Shown piece by piece: positions 51,711-64,000 of a stretch of DNA of 64,000 nt. Numbering within the stretch: position 1 is the stretch's first letter; each line of letters opens with the position of its first letter. A program made the translations under genes and the position numbers. The stretch comes from Streptomyces sp. PR69 (lineage in GTDB: Bacteria > Actinomycetota > Actinomycetes > Streptomycetales > Streptomycetaceae): positions 45,903-109,902 of the forward strand of contig NZ_JAOWCB010000020.1 of the NCBI RefSeq assembly GCF_026420845.1, written 5' to 3'. The notes under the pieces are model-generated. The model was not told the origin of the DNA. It was given only the letters and a program-made list of their open reading frames with translations, and did no database searches.

Positions 51711-53081
51711 TCACCTCCGGGAACGGGAGCGCTGCCAGCGGCGCTCGACCTTCGCCAGGACGTCATCGCTGTACGCCCTCGCCACCTGGGTCACGGCGAA
51801 CTCGGCGAGGTACTCGCGGAACAGGTCCAGCGGCTCCTCGGACAGGTTCAGCATCCGCCGGTTGGCGGCCACGGCGGGCGCGGACAGGTCGCGTACGGCC
51901 CTCTCGACCGCCTCGTCCAGCTCCTCGGCGGGCACGATCTCGTCGCAGACCAGCGACGCCTCGCGGTCCCGCATTGCGATGCGCCGGCCCCCGAGGATCA
52001 CCTGCCGGGAGAGCCGGGCCCCGGTCAGCCTGCCCAGCCGCAGATTGCCCAGGCCGGGGACGATGCCTTCCTCGGCGGCGGGGAGGCTCACATAGGCGTC
52101 CTCCTCCGCGATCACCCGGTCCAGGACCAGCAGCAGCTGCATGCCACCGCCGATGGCGAAGGTGTCGACGGCGCCGACCCACGGCTTCTGCGTGGTGCGC
52201 TCGGCCCACGCGGCCGCTTCCGGCGCCACGCACAGGCCGCGCAGGATCTTGTTGAGGTAGCCCAGTTCCCGGCCCATCAGGAAGTCCAGGAACGAGATGG
52301 CGCCGTCGCGCAGGTCCTTGAGGTTGATCCCCGCGCTGAACACCCGCCTGCCCTGGTACTTGGGGTGGTCCACCTCGCCGCCGCGCAGCACACCGACCCA
52401 CACCTGGTCGTCCAGCAGGGCTAGGTCGACCGCCGTCTCCAGGTCGGCGATCAGCCGGTTGTCCTCGGCGTTGAGGCAGTGGGTGTTGCGGAACGTCACG
52501 TGTGCGGCGCCGCCCCGGCGTTCGACCACGAGGGAGTCCAGGGCCGCGCGGCCCGTGGCGCGGAACTCCTCCAGCAGTTCCAGGGCGCGGGGCGTCGGCA
52601 TCAGCATCGCGTCGATGAGGTGCCGGCCGACCGAGGGGGAGCGGAGGAGGGCGCCGCACAGGAGGCCCTGGTCGATCTCCCTGCCCTCCTTGTCGGCCTG
52701 GATGTACGCGCGTTCGGCGTCCATCTGGGCGCGGGTCGGCGCCAGGCCGGGGAACCGGTCGGCCACGGCGTACACCACGTCGGGCAGCCGCAGGTGCCGC
52801 GAGCGGTTCGCGGTCACCGCGTCGTACACGGCCTCGGTGTGCGCGGCCAGGAAGGCGCGGCGGGCCGCCCGGGTGCCGGCGAACACCTGGTCCGCGAGGT
52901 CCCGCTGGGCGGGGTCCCGCTTCGCCGGGGCCGGCAGCGCGGCGAGGACGTCCTCGGCCGCCTCGGCGTAGCGGTCGAGCGCCGCCGCGTCCGCGTCCAG
53001 GTCACCGATCGGCTGTACGGGAGCCGGACCTGCGCCGGCCGCCCAGTCCGTGGCCGGATCGCTGTGCGCTGCTCCGGTCAC
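51711..53081 (-). CDS. dpgC: DpgC-type 3,5-dihydroxyphenylacetyl-CoA dioxygenase
   Basis: Cofactor-independent dioxygenase (456 residues) of the crotonase fold that turns 3,5-dihydroxyphenylacetyl-CoA into 3,5-dihydroxyphenylglyoxylate and CoA. Seen: an N-terminal helical domain as in DpgC, then NTHCLNAEDNRLIADLE, VFSAGINLKDLRDG, FLDFLMGRELGYLNKIL and GAVDTFAIGGGMQLLL, a pattern specific to DpgC rather than ordinary enoyl-CoA hydratases. It starts at GTG 53081, overlapping the dpgB stop by 4 bp. The gene order dpgA-dpgB-dpgC-aminotransferase is the glycopeptide order without dpgD between. Confidence 0.95.
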   Translation of the reverse strand: MTGAAHSDPATDWAAGAGPAPVQPIGDLDADAAALDRYAEAAEDVLAALPAPAKRDPAQRDLADQVFAGTRAARRAFLAAHTEAVYDAVTANRSRHLRLPDVVYAVADRFPGLAPTRAQMDAERAYIQADKEGREIDQGLLCGALLRSPSVGRHLIDAMLMPTPRALELLEEFRATGRAALDSLVVERRGGAAHVTFRNTHCLNAEDNRLIADLETAVDLALLDDQVWVGVLRGGEVDHPKYQGRRVFSAGINLKDLRDGAISFLDFLMGRELGYLNKILRGLCVAPEAAAWAERTTQKPWVGAVDTFAIGGGMQLLLVLDRVIAEEDAYVSLPAAEEGIVPGLGNLRLGRLTGARLSRQVILGGRRIAMRDREASLVCDEIVPAEELDEAVERAVRDLSAPAVAANRRMLNLSEEPLDLFREYLAEFAVTQVARAYSDDVLAKVERRWQRSRSRR

Positions 53082-53812
53082 TGGGCGGCACTTCCCGCCA
53101 GCTGCGCGTCCCCGGACGAGGCGTCGCGGTCGTCGAGGCGCCGCAGCTCACGGTCGCAGGCCGCCAGGTGCACGCCCAGTGCCTCGTCGTAGCCGGTGGT
53201 GACGGCCTCGTTCAGCAGCTGACGGCGGATGGCGAGTTCGCGGTCGGAGATCCGGCCCATCAGGACGGTCGCCGTGTGGACGGCGGTGTCGACGTCGTCG
53301 GAGAGCTGGTCGACCAGGCCCAGCGCGCTCGCCTTCTCGGCGGAGATGTCGTCGCCCCACAGCACCAGCTGCCGGGCGCGTGCCACACCGAGGTGCTGCA
53401 CGAGCCGGTAGAGCGACATGCCGGGCCAGAAATGCCCATCGTTGACCGGCGGCATCAGCAGCATGTCCGGGGTGCCGACGCGGAAGTCGGCGGCGAGCAG
53501 CAGGTCGAGCGCGGGCCCGCCGCACGCGCCCCTGACCACCGCGATGTTCATGGCGGAGAGCTTCTCCAGGCGACGGACAGCCCGCTCCCAGCGGTTCACG
53601 TCCGAGACGCTGACCCCTACGGGCCATTCCCTGCTGTCGCGGGGCTCCGGATCGAGGAGCAGTACCACGACCGTCCTGTCCTGGCGGCCCTCCACCCCGT
53701 CGCACACGGCGTTCACCGTGGCGGTGAGTTCCGCCAGCGGCCGTGTTCCGTCGATGGTCGCCGTCAGGGCCAGCCCGTCGGTCAGCTGCTCCCGTACAAG
53801 GTTCGTCGGCAT
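53078..53812 (-). CDS. dpgB: DpgB-type enoyl-CoA hydratase-like protein
   Basis: Crotonase-fold protein of 244 residues that assists DpgA in releasing and aromatising 3,5-dihydroxyphenylacetyl-CoA. Seen: RLEKLSAMNIAVVRGACGGP, AADFRVGTPDMLLMPPVN and RQLVLWGDDISAEKASALGL, typical of DpgB, a crotonase with degenerate catalytic residues. ATG 53812 has a GGAAAGGAAA region before it; GTG 53836 overlapping the dpgA stop is the alternative. It lies between dpgA and dpgC, all coupled. Confidence 0.92.
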   Translation of the reverse strand: MPTNLVREQLTDGLALTATIDGTRPLAELTATVNAVCDGVEGRQDRTVVVLLLDPEPRDSREWPVGVSVSDVNRWERAVRRLEKLSAMNIAVVRGACGGPALDLLLAADFRVGTPDMLLMPPVNDGHFWPGMSLYRLVQHLGVARARQLVLWGDDISAEKASALGLVDQLSDDVDTAVHTATVLMGRISDRELAIRRQLLNEAVTTGYDEALGVHLAACDRELRRLDDRDASSGDAQLAGSAAQ

Positions 53813-53832
53813 CGCCGCTGCGTTTCCTTTCC

Positions 53833-54915
53833 TCACCAGCCCACCAGAGCCATTTCGATCGTGGAACCAGGACCCATGGTCATGAACACGCCATATTCGC
53901 CGGGTGCGGCGATGTCCTCGGCGCGCAAACGCTCGTACGAGAACAGGAACGACCCGCTGGACACGTTGCCGTGGTCCCGCAACACGCCCGTGGTGTGCCG
54001 GACGTCGTACCGGGAGAGCCCCAAGTTGACCCTGACGGAGTCGATGACCTTCTTGCCGCCGGAGTGCACCACCCAGTGCGAGATGTCCGAGCGCCGCAGC
54101 CCCGTGCCCTTCAGCAGCCGGTTCACGGACAGTTCCGCGTGGGCGCCCACGACATAGGGCACCTCCGGGTCCAGGTAGAAGCTGAACTTGCCGTGGAGGT
54201 CGTCCCAGTCGTACCGCATGGCGTCGACGGCCTCCGGGATGATGCAGCTGGAGAACCGCATCAGCGCCGGGCCGTCCCTGTCCTCGGCTGTCTCCGGCTC
54301 CTCCTCGGCGGCCATCACCGCGATGGCGGCCGAGCCGTCACCAAAGAGGCTATTGACCACGGAGGAGCGCATCGTGCCGTCGAAGACGTACGCGGCGGAG
54401 CAGGCCTCCACGCAGACCATGACCGCCAGCTCGCCCGGGTGTGCCGCGGCCCAGCCGGCGACGGCGGTCAGGGCGTTGAGCCCGGCGTTGCAGCCCATCC
54501 CCACCACGTCAAGCCGGGAGCAGTGCCGGTCGATGCCCAGCTCCTTGATCAGCAGAGCGGAGAATCCCGGTGTGAGGAGTCCGGTCGAGGTGACGCACGT
54601 CAGGTAGCGCACGTCTGCGAGGGACGCGCCGGCGTCCTTGAGGCAGGCTTCGACCGCCTCCCGCCCCATGGCCAGGCCGGTCGTGACGTGCTTGTGGAGT
54701 AGATCCCCCTGGGACTCCTCCGTCCTGGAGCCGTCCGGGCCCACCGGGGGCAGGGTGAGCCCGCGTCGCTCGATCGCGCTGTTCAGGAAGATCGACCGGA
54801 TACGGGGGTCCGTGATGTCGAACTCGTCCAGCATGTCCCCCTGGGTGTACGTGGTGGGCGGCACCGCCGTACCCGCGCCCCGGATACGAGGTAGTGGTCT
54901 GTCCATCACTTTCAC
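53833..54915 (-). CDS. dpgA: DpgA-type III polyketide synthase
   Basis: Type III PKS of 360 residues that condenses four malonyl-CoA into 3,5-dihydroxyphenylacetyl-CoA. Seen: the nucleophile in VGMGCNAGL (Cys142), the catalytic His in HWVVHSGGKK, the catalytic Asn in DHGNVSSGSF and a C-terminal GPGSTIEM. Length and motifs fit DpgA of glycopeptide pathways. GTG 54915 is preceded by GGGAGCAGAC, making it likelier than the ATG 45 bp upstream. It is the first gene of the leftward operon; the 18-bp repeat array lies upstream of it. Confidence 0.95.
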   Translation of the reverse strand: MKVMDRPLPRIRGAGTAVPPTTYTQGDMLDEFDITDPRIRSIFLNSAIERRGLTLPPVGPDGSRTEESQGDLLHKHVTTGLAMGREAVEACLKDAGASLADVRYLTCVTSTGLLTPGFSALLIKELGIDRHCSRLDVVGMGCNAGLNALTAVAGWAAAHPGELAVMVCVEACSAAYVFDGTMRSSVVNSLFGDGSAAIAVMAAEEEPETAEDRDGPALMRFSSCIIPEAVDAMRYDWDDLHGKFSFYLDPEVPYVVGAHAELSVNRLLKGTGLRRSDISHWVVHSGGKKVIDSVRVNLGLSRYDVRHTTGVLRDHGNVSSGSFLFSYERLRAEDIAAPGEYGVFMTMGPGSTIEMALVGW

Positions 54916-55017
54916 GTCTGCTCCCGATGTGCGTCTGCGTCGGAACGACACCGCGGTCATACCGCCGCGGCGGATGCGCGTGTCCCCATGCGGGATCGAT
55001 GAGGGAGCATGGGGAAC

Positions 55018-55107
55018 GCGCCGAGAACTGGTACGGCGCCAGACACGGGCATCGTGCTGAAGACTGGGACGGTGCCGAGATCCGGTACTGCGCCGAAGAT
55101 CCGGGTG
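55018..55107. repeat. 18-bp degenerate tandem repeat x5
   Basis: Five consecutive 18-bp units (gcgccgagaactggtacg and relatives; each begins g(c/t)gc(c/t)) fill the 200-bp gap between dpgA and the second amidinotransferase gene. No open frame is supported. The array could affect mRNA or promoter structure, or be a slippage product. Confidence 0.8.
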
Positions 55108-55165
55108 CGGCGCCGAGCCGCGCGGCCGACCGGTGGGCGCGGGGCGCGCCCACCGGGGCCCGGGG

Positions 55166-56326
55166 TCAGCCGAGGTAGTCCTCGGCCCCGCCGTCGCGGA
55201 CCATGTCGAGGGTGAAGCAGTGGAAGCCGCCGCCGAACAGCCGCCGGTGGCGGTGGCGGACCGGTACGACGGTGAACCGGTGCCGCTCCAGCTCCCGCAT
55301 CAGCTCCGGGCACGCCTCGTTGACCAGCACCGTGTCCGGGCTGACGGAGAGGACGTTCAGGTCGATGAACGGGCTGGTGAGAACCAGGTCGTTGTCGTCG
55401 TACGAGGGGAAGTTGTCGCGCTCCGGCGGCGGGGGCACGATCAGGTCCCAGCTCCGCAGCGGCGCGGGCAGCTTGTCGGCCACGTCGCGGGACCGGACGA
55501 GCAGGGTGCCGGGGCGCAGCGCGAGGACCATGCTGTCGATGTGGCTGTCGCTCAGCGCGTCGACGCGGTGGACGCGGAAGCGGCCCTCCAGATGGCGCTC
55601 CAGCCAGTCGGCGGCGAGCGCGTGGTTGACGGTGGAGACATTGGCGACGATGTCCCGGCCGAGCCGCAGGCACTGGGCGCCGTCGAACATCATCTCCAGG
55701 CCCACGTCGCACCAGGAGGGCTGCGGGTCCTCGATCGGCTCGGTGGGGCCGCCCGCCGTCATGGGGCCGCGTACGTAGGAGAGGTCGAACGAGGCGTCGG
55801 TCATATGGGGCCGGGGCATGACCGTCCAGCGGGCGCCCTGCTGGAAGTACCGCTGGAAGACCGGCTTGAGCAGCTGGGTCTCGAAGTAACGCGAGCGGAT
55901 CATCGGGGGCGTCTCGATGATCTCGTCACCCAGGACGAGGGTGTTGTCCCGTACGTTCAGCGGGGGCACCACTGAGGCGGACCAGGCCGGGGTGCGCACC
56001 TCGGACGTGGCGGCGTCCACGTCCAGCGGCCGGTGGACGGTGACCGACAGCTCGGTGAGCGTGTCCACGAGGCCCCGCAGGTCCTCGTTCAGTTCGTCCA
56101 CGTAGCGTTGCTTGATGGGTACCCGCCGGCCGTCCCGGCCCGTGTCGCCGGTCCGGCTCGACAGCCGGGGGTAGTACCACTCGGACTTGGTGGGATTATC
56201 GTTGGCGATGTTGTCGTGGAAGAACAGGTCGAAGGAGAGTTCCCGCTCGTGGGAGACGTAATTCTCGGCGGAGCCGACAATTACTTCCCTGAGCTGCGAC
56301 CATTCGTCATAACTGTTCAACTCCAC
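55166..56326 (-). CDS. Glycine amidinotransferase-type enzyme 2
   Basis: Second amidinotransferase (386 residues), a paralog of the gene at 47829. Seen: NSYDEWSQLREVIVGSA, PPLNVRDNTLVLGDE, DVGLEMMFDGAQCLRLG, SDSHIDSMVLAL and catalytic FHCFTLD (Cys370). It has an insertion near residues 60-75 (SRTGDTGRDGRRVPIKQ) relative to paralog 1. GTG 56326 follows GGGGGAAA. The gene stands at the left edge of a divergent promoter region and is the first gene of the leftward block. Two copies may act on two amines or form a hetero-oligomer; neither can be shown here. Confidence 0.9.
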   Translation of the reverse strand: MELNSYDEWSQLREVIVGSAENYVSHERELSFDLFFHDNIANDNPTKSEWYYPRLSSRTGDTGRDGRRVPIKQRYVDELNEDLRGLVDTLTELSVTVHRPLDVDAATSEVRTPAWSASVVPPLNVRDNTLVLGDEIIETPPMIRSRYFETQLLKPVFQRYFQQGARWTVMPRPHMTDASFDLSYVRGPMTAGGPTEPIEDPQPSWCDVGLEMMFDGAQCLRLGRDIVANVSTVNHALAADWLERHLEGRFRVHRVDALSDSHIDSMVLALRPGTLLVRSRDVADKLPAPLRSWDLIVPPPPERDNFPSYDDNDLVLTSPFIDLNVLSVSPDTVLVNEACPELMRELERHRFTVVPVRHRHRRLFGGGFHCFTLDMVRDGGAEDYLG

Positions 56327-56668
56327 TGTTTCCCCCGGTGGACTTATTAGCAAGCGGATCGGCGCATGCCCGGCACGATGCAGAACGTGTGGCGCGGCAG
56401 GAAGCGGCTGATAAGCCGGGTCTTTCCGCATTCATCGCGTGGCCGGGAGAGTCGCAAGGGCGGCGCGACTACGGGGCGCTTCTCCGTCCATCGAAGCACA
56501 CAGGTTAGGGGCTTTGCAACGAAAATGATCATGTGGCTCACGTCACATCAGGGCGTCGTTGACGTCACTTCTTCAAAACGGCAAGGTTGCAGCTCGTTTG
56601 CTTTTCTGGAGATGTGAAATCAGTCCAGGTTGAGCTATGTATGCTGAATATGGGGGATAGGTAACAAA
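56327..56668. promoter_or_regulatory. Divergent, A/T-rich control region of the Dpg/NRPS cluster
   Basis: 342 bp between the leftward amidinotransferase and the rightward methyltransferase, containing no gene. Notable sites: ATGATCAT (56525-56532) and TGACGTCA (56560-56567), both perfect palindromes, and ACGTCAC in direct repeat at 56540-56546 and 56562-56568, 22 bp apart. TTGACG at 56559-56564 could be a -35 element. It is the only obvious bidirectional control point of the cluster. Confidence 0.5.
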
Positions 56669-57709
56669 TTGGACATCTCGCGCGAAGGTGACCCTGTTTA
56701 CCAGCAATTCAACTTTTTGGTGAATGCTCCGGCGCTCTTCAATGCTGTCACCACGGCGGTGGAGCTCCGAATCTTTCACTTTCTGGCCGAACGTCCGAAA
56801 GCAGCTTTCGAAGAGATTCTGGAGCATGTTCGGATTCCCTCGCACCAGCTGAGGGTGCTCCTCCAGGCGGTCTGTTCCACCGGACTGCTGCGCCGCGAGA
56901 ACGGCGCCTACCTCAATTCGGTGGTCGCCGAAGACCTTCTGGCGTCCGACGCCGAGGACAGCTGGGGGCACATCCTCATCGGCTGGAAGGAGGTCTACTA
57001 CCCCGCATTCGCGCAGATGACGAAGGCCCTCAAGGCCGGCACGAACACTGCCCTCGACGCCTTCCCCGGGGACGAACCCACGCTCTACCAGCGACTGTCC
57101 CGCACCCCTGAGCTGGAAGCCGTCTTTCATCGCGCGATGAGCGCCTTCACTCTCCGCTCCGTCGACGCGCTCGTCGAGCGTGAGGAGTTCGCCGAGGTCC
57201 GCCACCTGCTCGACATCGGCGGCGGCGACGGTACGACCTCGGCCAAACTCGCCGCCCGCCACCCCCACCTCAGGTCCACGGTCTTCGACATGCCCAGCGT
57301 GTCGAAGCTGGGCGAGGAAAAGGCCGCCGGGGGCTTCCCCGACCGGGTCGAGCTGCACCCGGGCGACATCTTCAGGGACGAGTTCCCGCGCGGCGCCGAC
57401 ACGGTGCTTTTCAGCCATGTACTGGAGATCTTCTCCGAGGAGCAGATCCTCGGGCAGCTCCGGAAGGCATACGATGCCCTTCCCGTAGGCGGGCGCGTCT
57501 TCATCTACGGCTACAACGTCTCCGACGACGAGACCGAAGGCATTTTCGGCGCACGCCTCGGCCTGTACTTCAATGTCCTCGCCAGCGGCCAGGGAATGGC
57601 CTATCCCGCCCGAGACTACGAGGCATGGCTGGCGAAGGCCGGATTCCACGGCGTCCGGACCGTCCACGGCCTCCCCTATGAGCACGGGCTCAGCATGGGA
57701 ACCAAGTAA
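56669..57709 (+). CDS. SAM-dependent methyltransferase (COMT/CrtF-like family 2)
   Basis: Methyltransferase of 346 residues with an N-terminal winged-helix dimerisation domain (FNFLVNAPALFNAVTTAVEL) and a C-terminal Rossmann domain carrying LLDIGGGDGTTSAKLA and FSHVLEIFSEEQ (motif with the general-base His). This architecture contains plant-type O-methyltransferases and aromatic C-methyltransferases. TTG 56669 is chosen because no earlier start is open and GGGGGATAGG precedes it; TTG starts are rare but accepted. It is the first gene of the rightward block. A ring methyl of the resorcinol is one possible site. Confidence 0.85.
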   Translation: MDISREGDPVYQQFNFLVNAPALFNAVTTAVELRIFHFLAERPKAAFEEILEHVRIPSHQLRVLLQAVCSTGLLRRENGAYLNSVVAEDLLASDAEDSWGHILIGWKEVYYPAFAQMTKALKAGTNTALDAFPGDEPTLYQRLSRTPELEAVFHRAMSAFTLRSVDALVEREEFAEVRHLLDIGGGDGTTSAKLAARHPHLRSTVFDMPSVSKLGEEKAAGGFPDRVELHPGDIFRDEFPRGADTVLFSHVLEIFSEEQILGQLRKAYDALPVGGRVFIYGYNVSDDETEGIFGARLGLYFNVLASGQGMAYPARDYEAWLAKAGFHGVRTVHGLPYEHGLSMGTK

Positions 57710-57914
57710 CCGGCCCTCCCGACGGCTCCCTCGACGGTGCCGAAATCGGCGGAGGGTGCGCAACCCCAGCGCGTTCGCGCACCTTCCGCCCTTCCATGGG
57801 GCATTTTCCTTCCGTTCCGTGGCCCCGTCACGCCGCTTCGGCGTGCCCGCTGTTCCGCCCTGCGGGTTTCCTTTCCGCCACCCACCAGATCAGGCCACCA
57901 CAGAGGAGTTTCTG

Positions 57915-58133
57915 ATGGCCAATCCCTTCGACGACCCCGACGGACGCTTCCTCGTTCTGGTCAACGAGGAAGGCCAGCACTCGCTCTGGCCGGACTTCGC
58001 GGACGTTCCCGACGGATGGACCGTTTCCTTCGGCCCGTCGGACCGCACCTCCGCCGTCGACCACATCAACGCCACCTGGCAGGACATGCGCCCGCGCAGC
58101 CTCGTCGCACAGCTGGAGCAGGCCGGTTCCTGA
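57915..58133 (+). CDS. MbtH-like protein
   Basis: NRPS chaperone of 72 residues that stabilises adenylation domains. Seen: MANPFDDPDGRFLVLVNEEG and HSLWPDF, then GWTV and ATWQDMRPRSL, the full MbtH signature with its Trp residues. ATG 57915 is preceded by GAGGAG; a longer frame that begins upstream is spurious. It is 34 bp before the dioxygenase gene and three genes away from the NRPS it likely serves. The 205-bp space before it shows nothing else. Confidence 0.95.
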   Translation: MANPFDDPDGRFLVLVNEEGQHSLWPDFADVPDGWTVSFGPSDRTSAVDHINATWQDMRPRSLVAQLEQAGS

Positions 58134-58167
58134 ACGGAATCAACGGAAAAAACGACTGGGGGAGCAC

Positions 58168-58977
58168 ATGTCCGTATCCACACCAGAGTTGCGGGACGCG
58201 AAGGTCCGCTACGGCCGCGACGGCTGGCTGCCGCTGCCGTTCGCGTTGAGCGACGTGGACGTCAAGCAGCTGCGGGACCGCATCGAGGAGATCAGCACCC
58301 AGCGCCGCCCCGAGGTGGTGTACGAGGAGGACTCCCCGGTCGTCCGGGCGCTCCACGGATGCCATGACTTCGACGACGTCTGCCACCGCCTGGTGCGCCT
58401 GCCCGTCTTCCTGGACTACGCCGAGACGATCCTCGGCGGACCCGTCTACGTCTACCAGTTCAAGGTCAACATGAAGCAGGCGCGGGAGGGCGCCGCCTGG
58501 CCCTGGCACCAGGACTTCGTGTTCTGGCACCGCGAGGACGGCATGCCCGACCCCCACGCCGTGAACATCGCGGTCTTCCTCGACGACGTCTACGACACCA
58601 ACGGCCCGCTCGAGGTCATCCCCGGCAGCCACCACCTCGGACTCATCGACGTGACCGCCGAGTCCGGGGAAGGCCCCAGCCACGACTGGCACGCCCACGT
58701 CTCCGCGAAGCTGGAGTACACGGTCCCCGACGAGGTCGCCGAGCCGCTGGCCGCCACCTACGGCACCCAGCGGTTCACCGGAAGCGCCGGCAGTGTCGTC
58801 GCCTTCCACCCCAACCTCGTCCACTCCTCGTCGAACAACCTGTCGGACTACCGCCGTTCCATGCTGCTGATCACCTACAACAAGGTCAGCAACGCCCCGG
58901 CCCACCCGACCAGGCCGGAATTCCTCGTCAGCAGGGACACCACGCCCGTCGTCCGCGTCGACGACAACCACCTCTAG
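58168..58977 (+). CDS. PhyH-type Fe(II)/2-oxoglutarate dioxygenase
   Basis: Phytanoyl-CoA dioxygenase-like enzyme of 269 residues, oxidising an unactivated C-H bond with O2 and 2-oxoglutarate. Seen: HxD motif PWHQDF (His114, Asp116) and distal His219 in NLVHSSSNN, then Arg for 2-oxoglutarate (YRRSM). Such proteins in NRPS clusters often hydroxylate a carbon of an amino acid, free or carrier-bound. ATG 58168 follows GGGGGAGC. It lies 34 bp after the MbtH stop and 36 bp before the NRPS. Confidence 0.93.
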   Translation: MSVSTPELRDAKVRYGRDGWLPLPFALSDVDVKQLRDRIEEISTQRRPEVVYEEDSPVVRALHGCHDFDDVCHRLVRLPVFLDYAETILGGPVYVYQFKVNMKQAREGAAWPWHQDFVFWHREDGMPDPHAVNIAVFLDDVYDTNGPLEVIPGSHHLGLIDVTAESGEGPSHDWHAHVSAKLEYTVPDEVAEPLAATYGTQRFTGSAGSVVAFHPNLVHSSSNNLSDYRRSMLLITYNKVSNAPAHPTRPEFLVSRDTTPVVRVDDNHL

Positions 58978-59013
58978 TACCCAGTCGACCACCACAACGG
59001 GGAGCACAGAAGA

Positions 59014-64000
<4,987 letters not shown>

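Overview
The window is high-GC DNA with GTG/TTG starts, rare TTA codons, Tat-secreted proteins and typical actinomycete families (MAB_1171c-like membrane protein, DUF6083-like, LuxR/GlxA regulators). It looks like a Streptomyces chromosome, probably an accessory region. I see no rRNA, tRNA or CRISPR array.

Region 1 (1-15.1 kb) looks like a small NRPS-free biosynthetic cluster: an MFS exporter, an ATP-grasp ligase, a hydroxyacid-oxoacid-transhydrogenase-type alcohol dehydrogenase, an aldehyde dehydrogenase, a LuxR regulator, a GlxA/AraC regulator, a dedicated aspartate-semialdehyde dehydrogenase plus aspartokinase, a large AAA/TPR regulator-like ATPase, a cupin, an SDR and a second cupin. Five of these genes carry TTA codons, which suggests bldA control. 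The logic would be Asp to Asp-semialdehyde, then redox tailoring, ATP-grasp ligation and export.

Region 2 (15.1-32.9 kb) is mostly ordinary Streptomyces accessory content. It holds an ImmA/IrrE peptidase, membrane protein and amidase operon; DUF6083-like and SWIM proteins; a secreted block with an esterase and three consecutive secreted enzymes (M23 peptidase, GH43-like, transglycosylase-like), each fused to a seven-repeat PLL-like beta-propeller; a lipoprotein; an I36 inhibitor-like protein; an APH-like kinase; and an XRE/TPR regulator facing two small genes.

Region 3 (33-47.8 kb) is a defence and mobile island. It has a DUF262-HNH-RAMA nuclease flanked by an imperfect 70-bp repeat, a Type I restriction-modification operon (extra single-TRD S, hsdM, hsdS, hsdR) with a coupled zinc metallopeptidase, and an IS3-family element interrupted by an IS5-family element.

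Region 4 (47.8-64 kb, running off the right edge) is a nonribosomal peptide cluster. A leftward block encodes 3,5-dihydroxyphenylglycine (Dpg) formation (DpgA, DpgB, DpgC, HpgT-like aminotransferase) with a P450, a ferredoxin and two glycine-amidinotransferase-type enzymes. A rightward block encodes a methyltransferase, an MbtH protein, a PhyH-type dioxygenase and an NRPS (A-T-C-A-T...). The NRPS starts without a condensation domain and its first A domain has a Dpg-like pocket. Together these suggest a peptide beginning with a guanidino (N-amidino) dihydroxyphenylglycine, reminiscent of resorcinomycin/pheganomycin chemistry but assembled by an NRPS.
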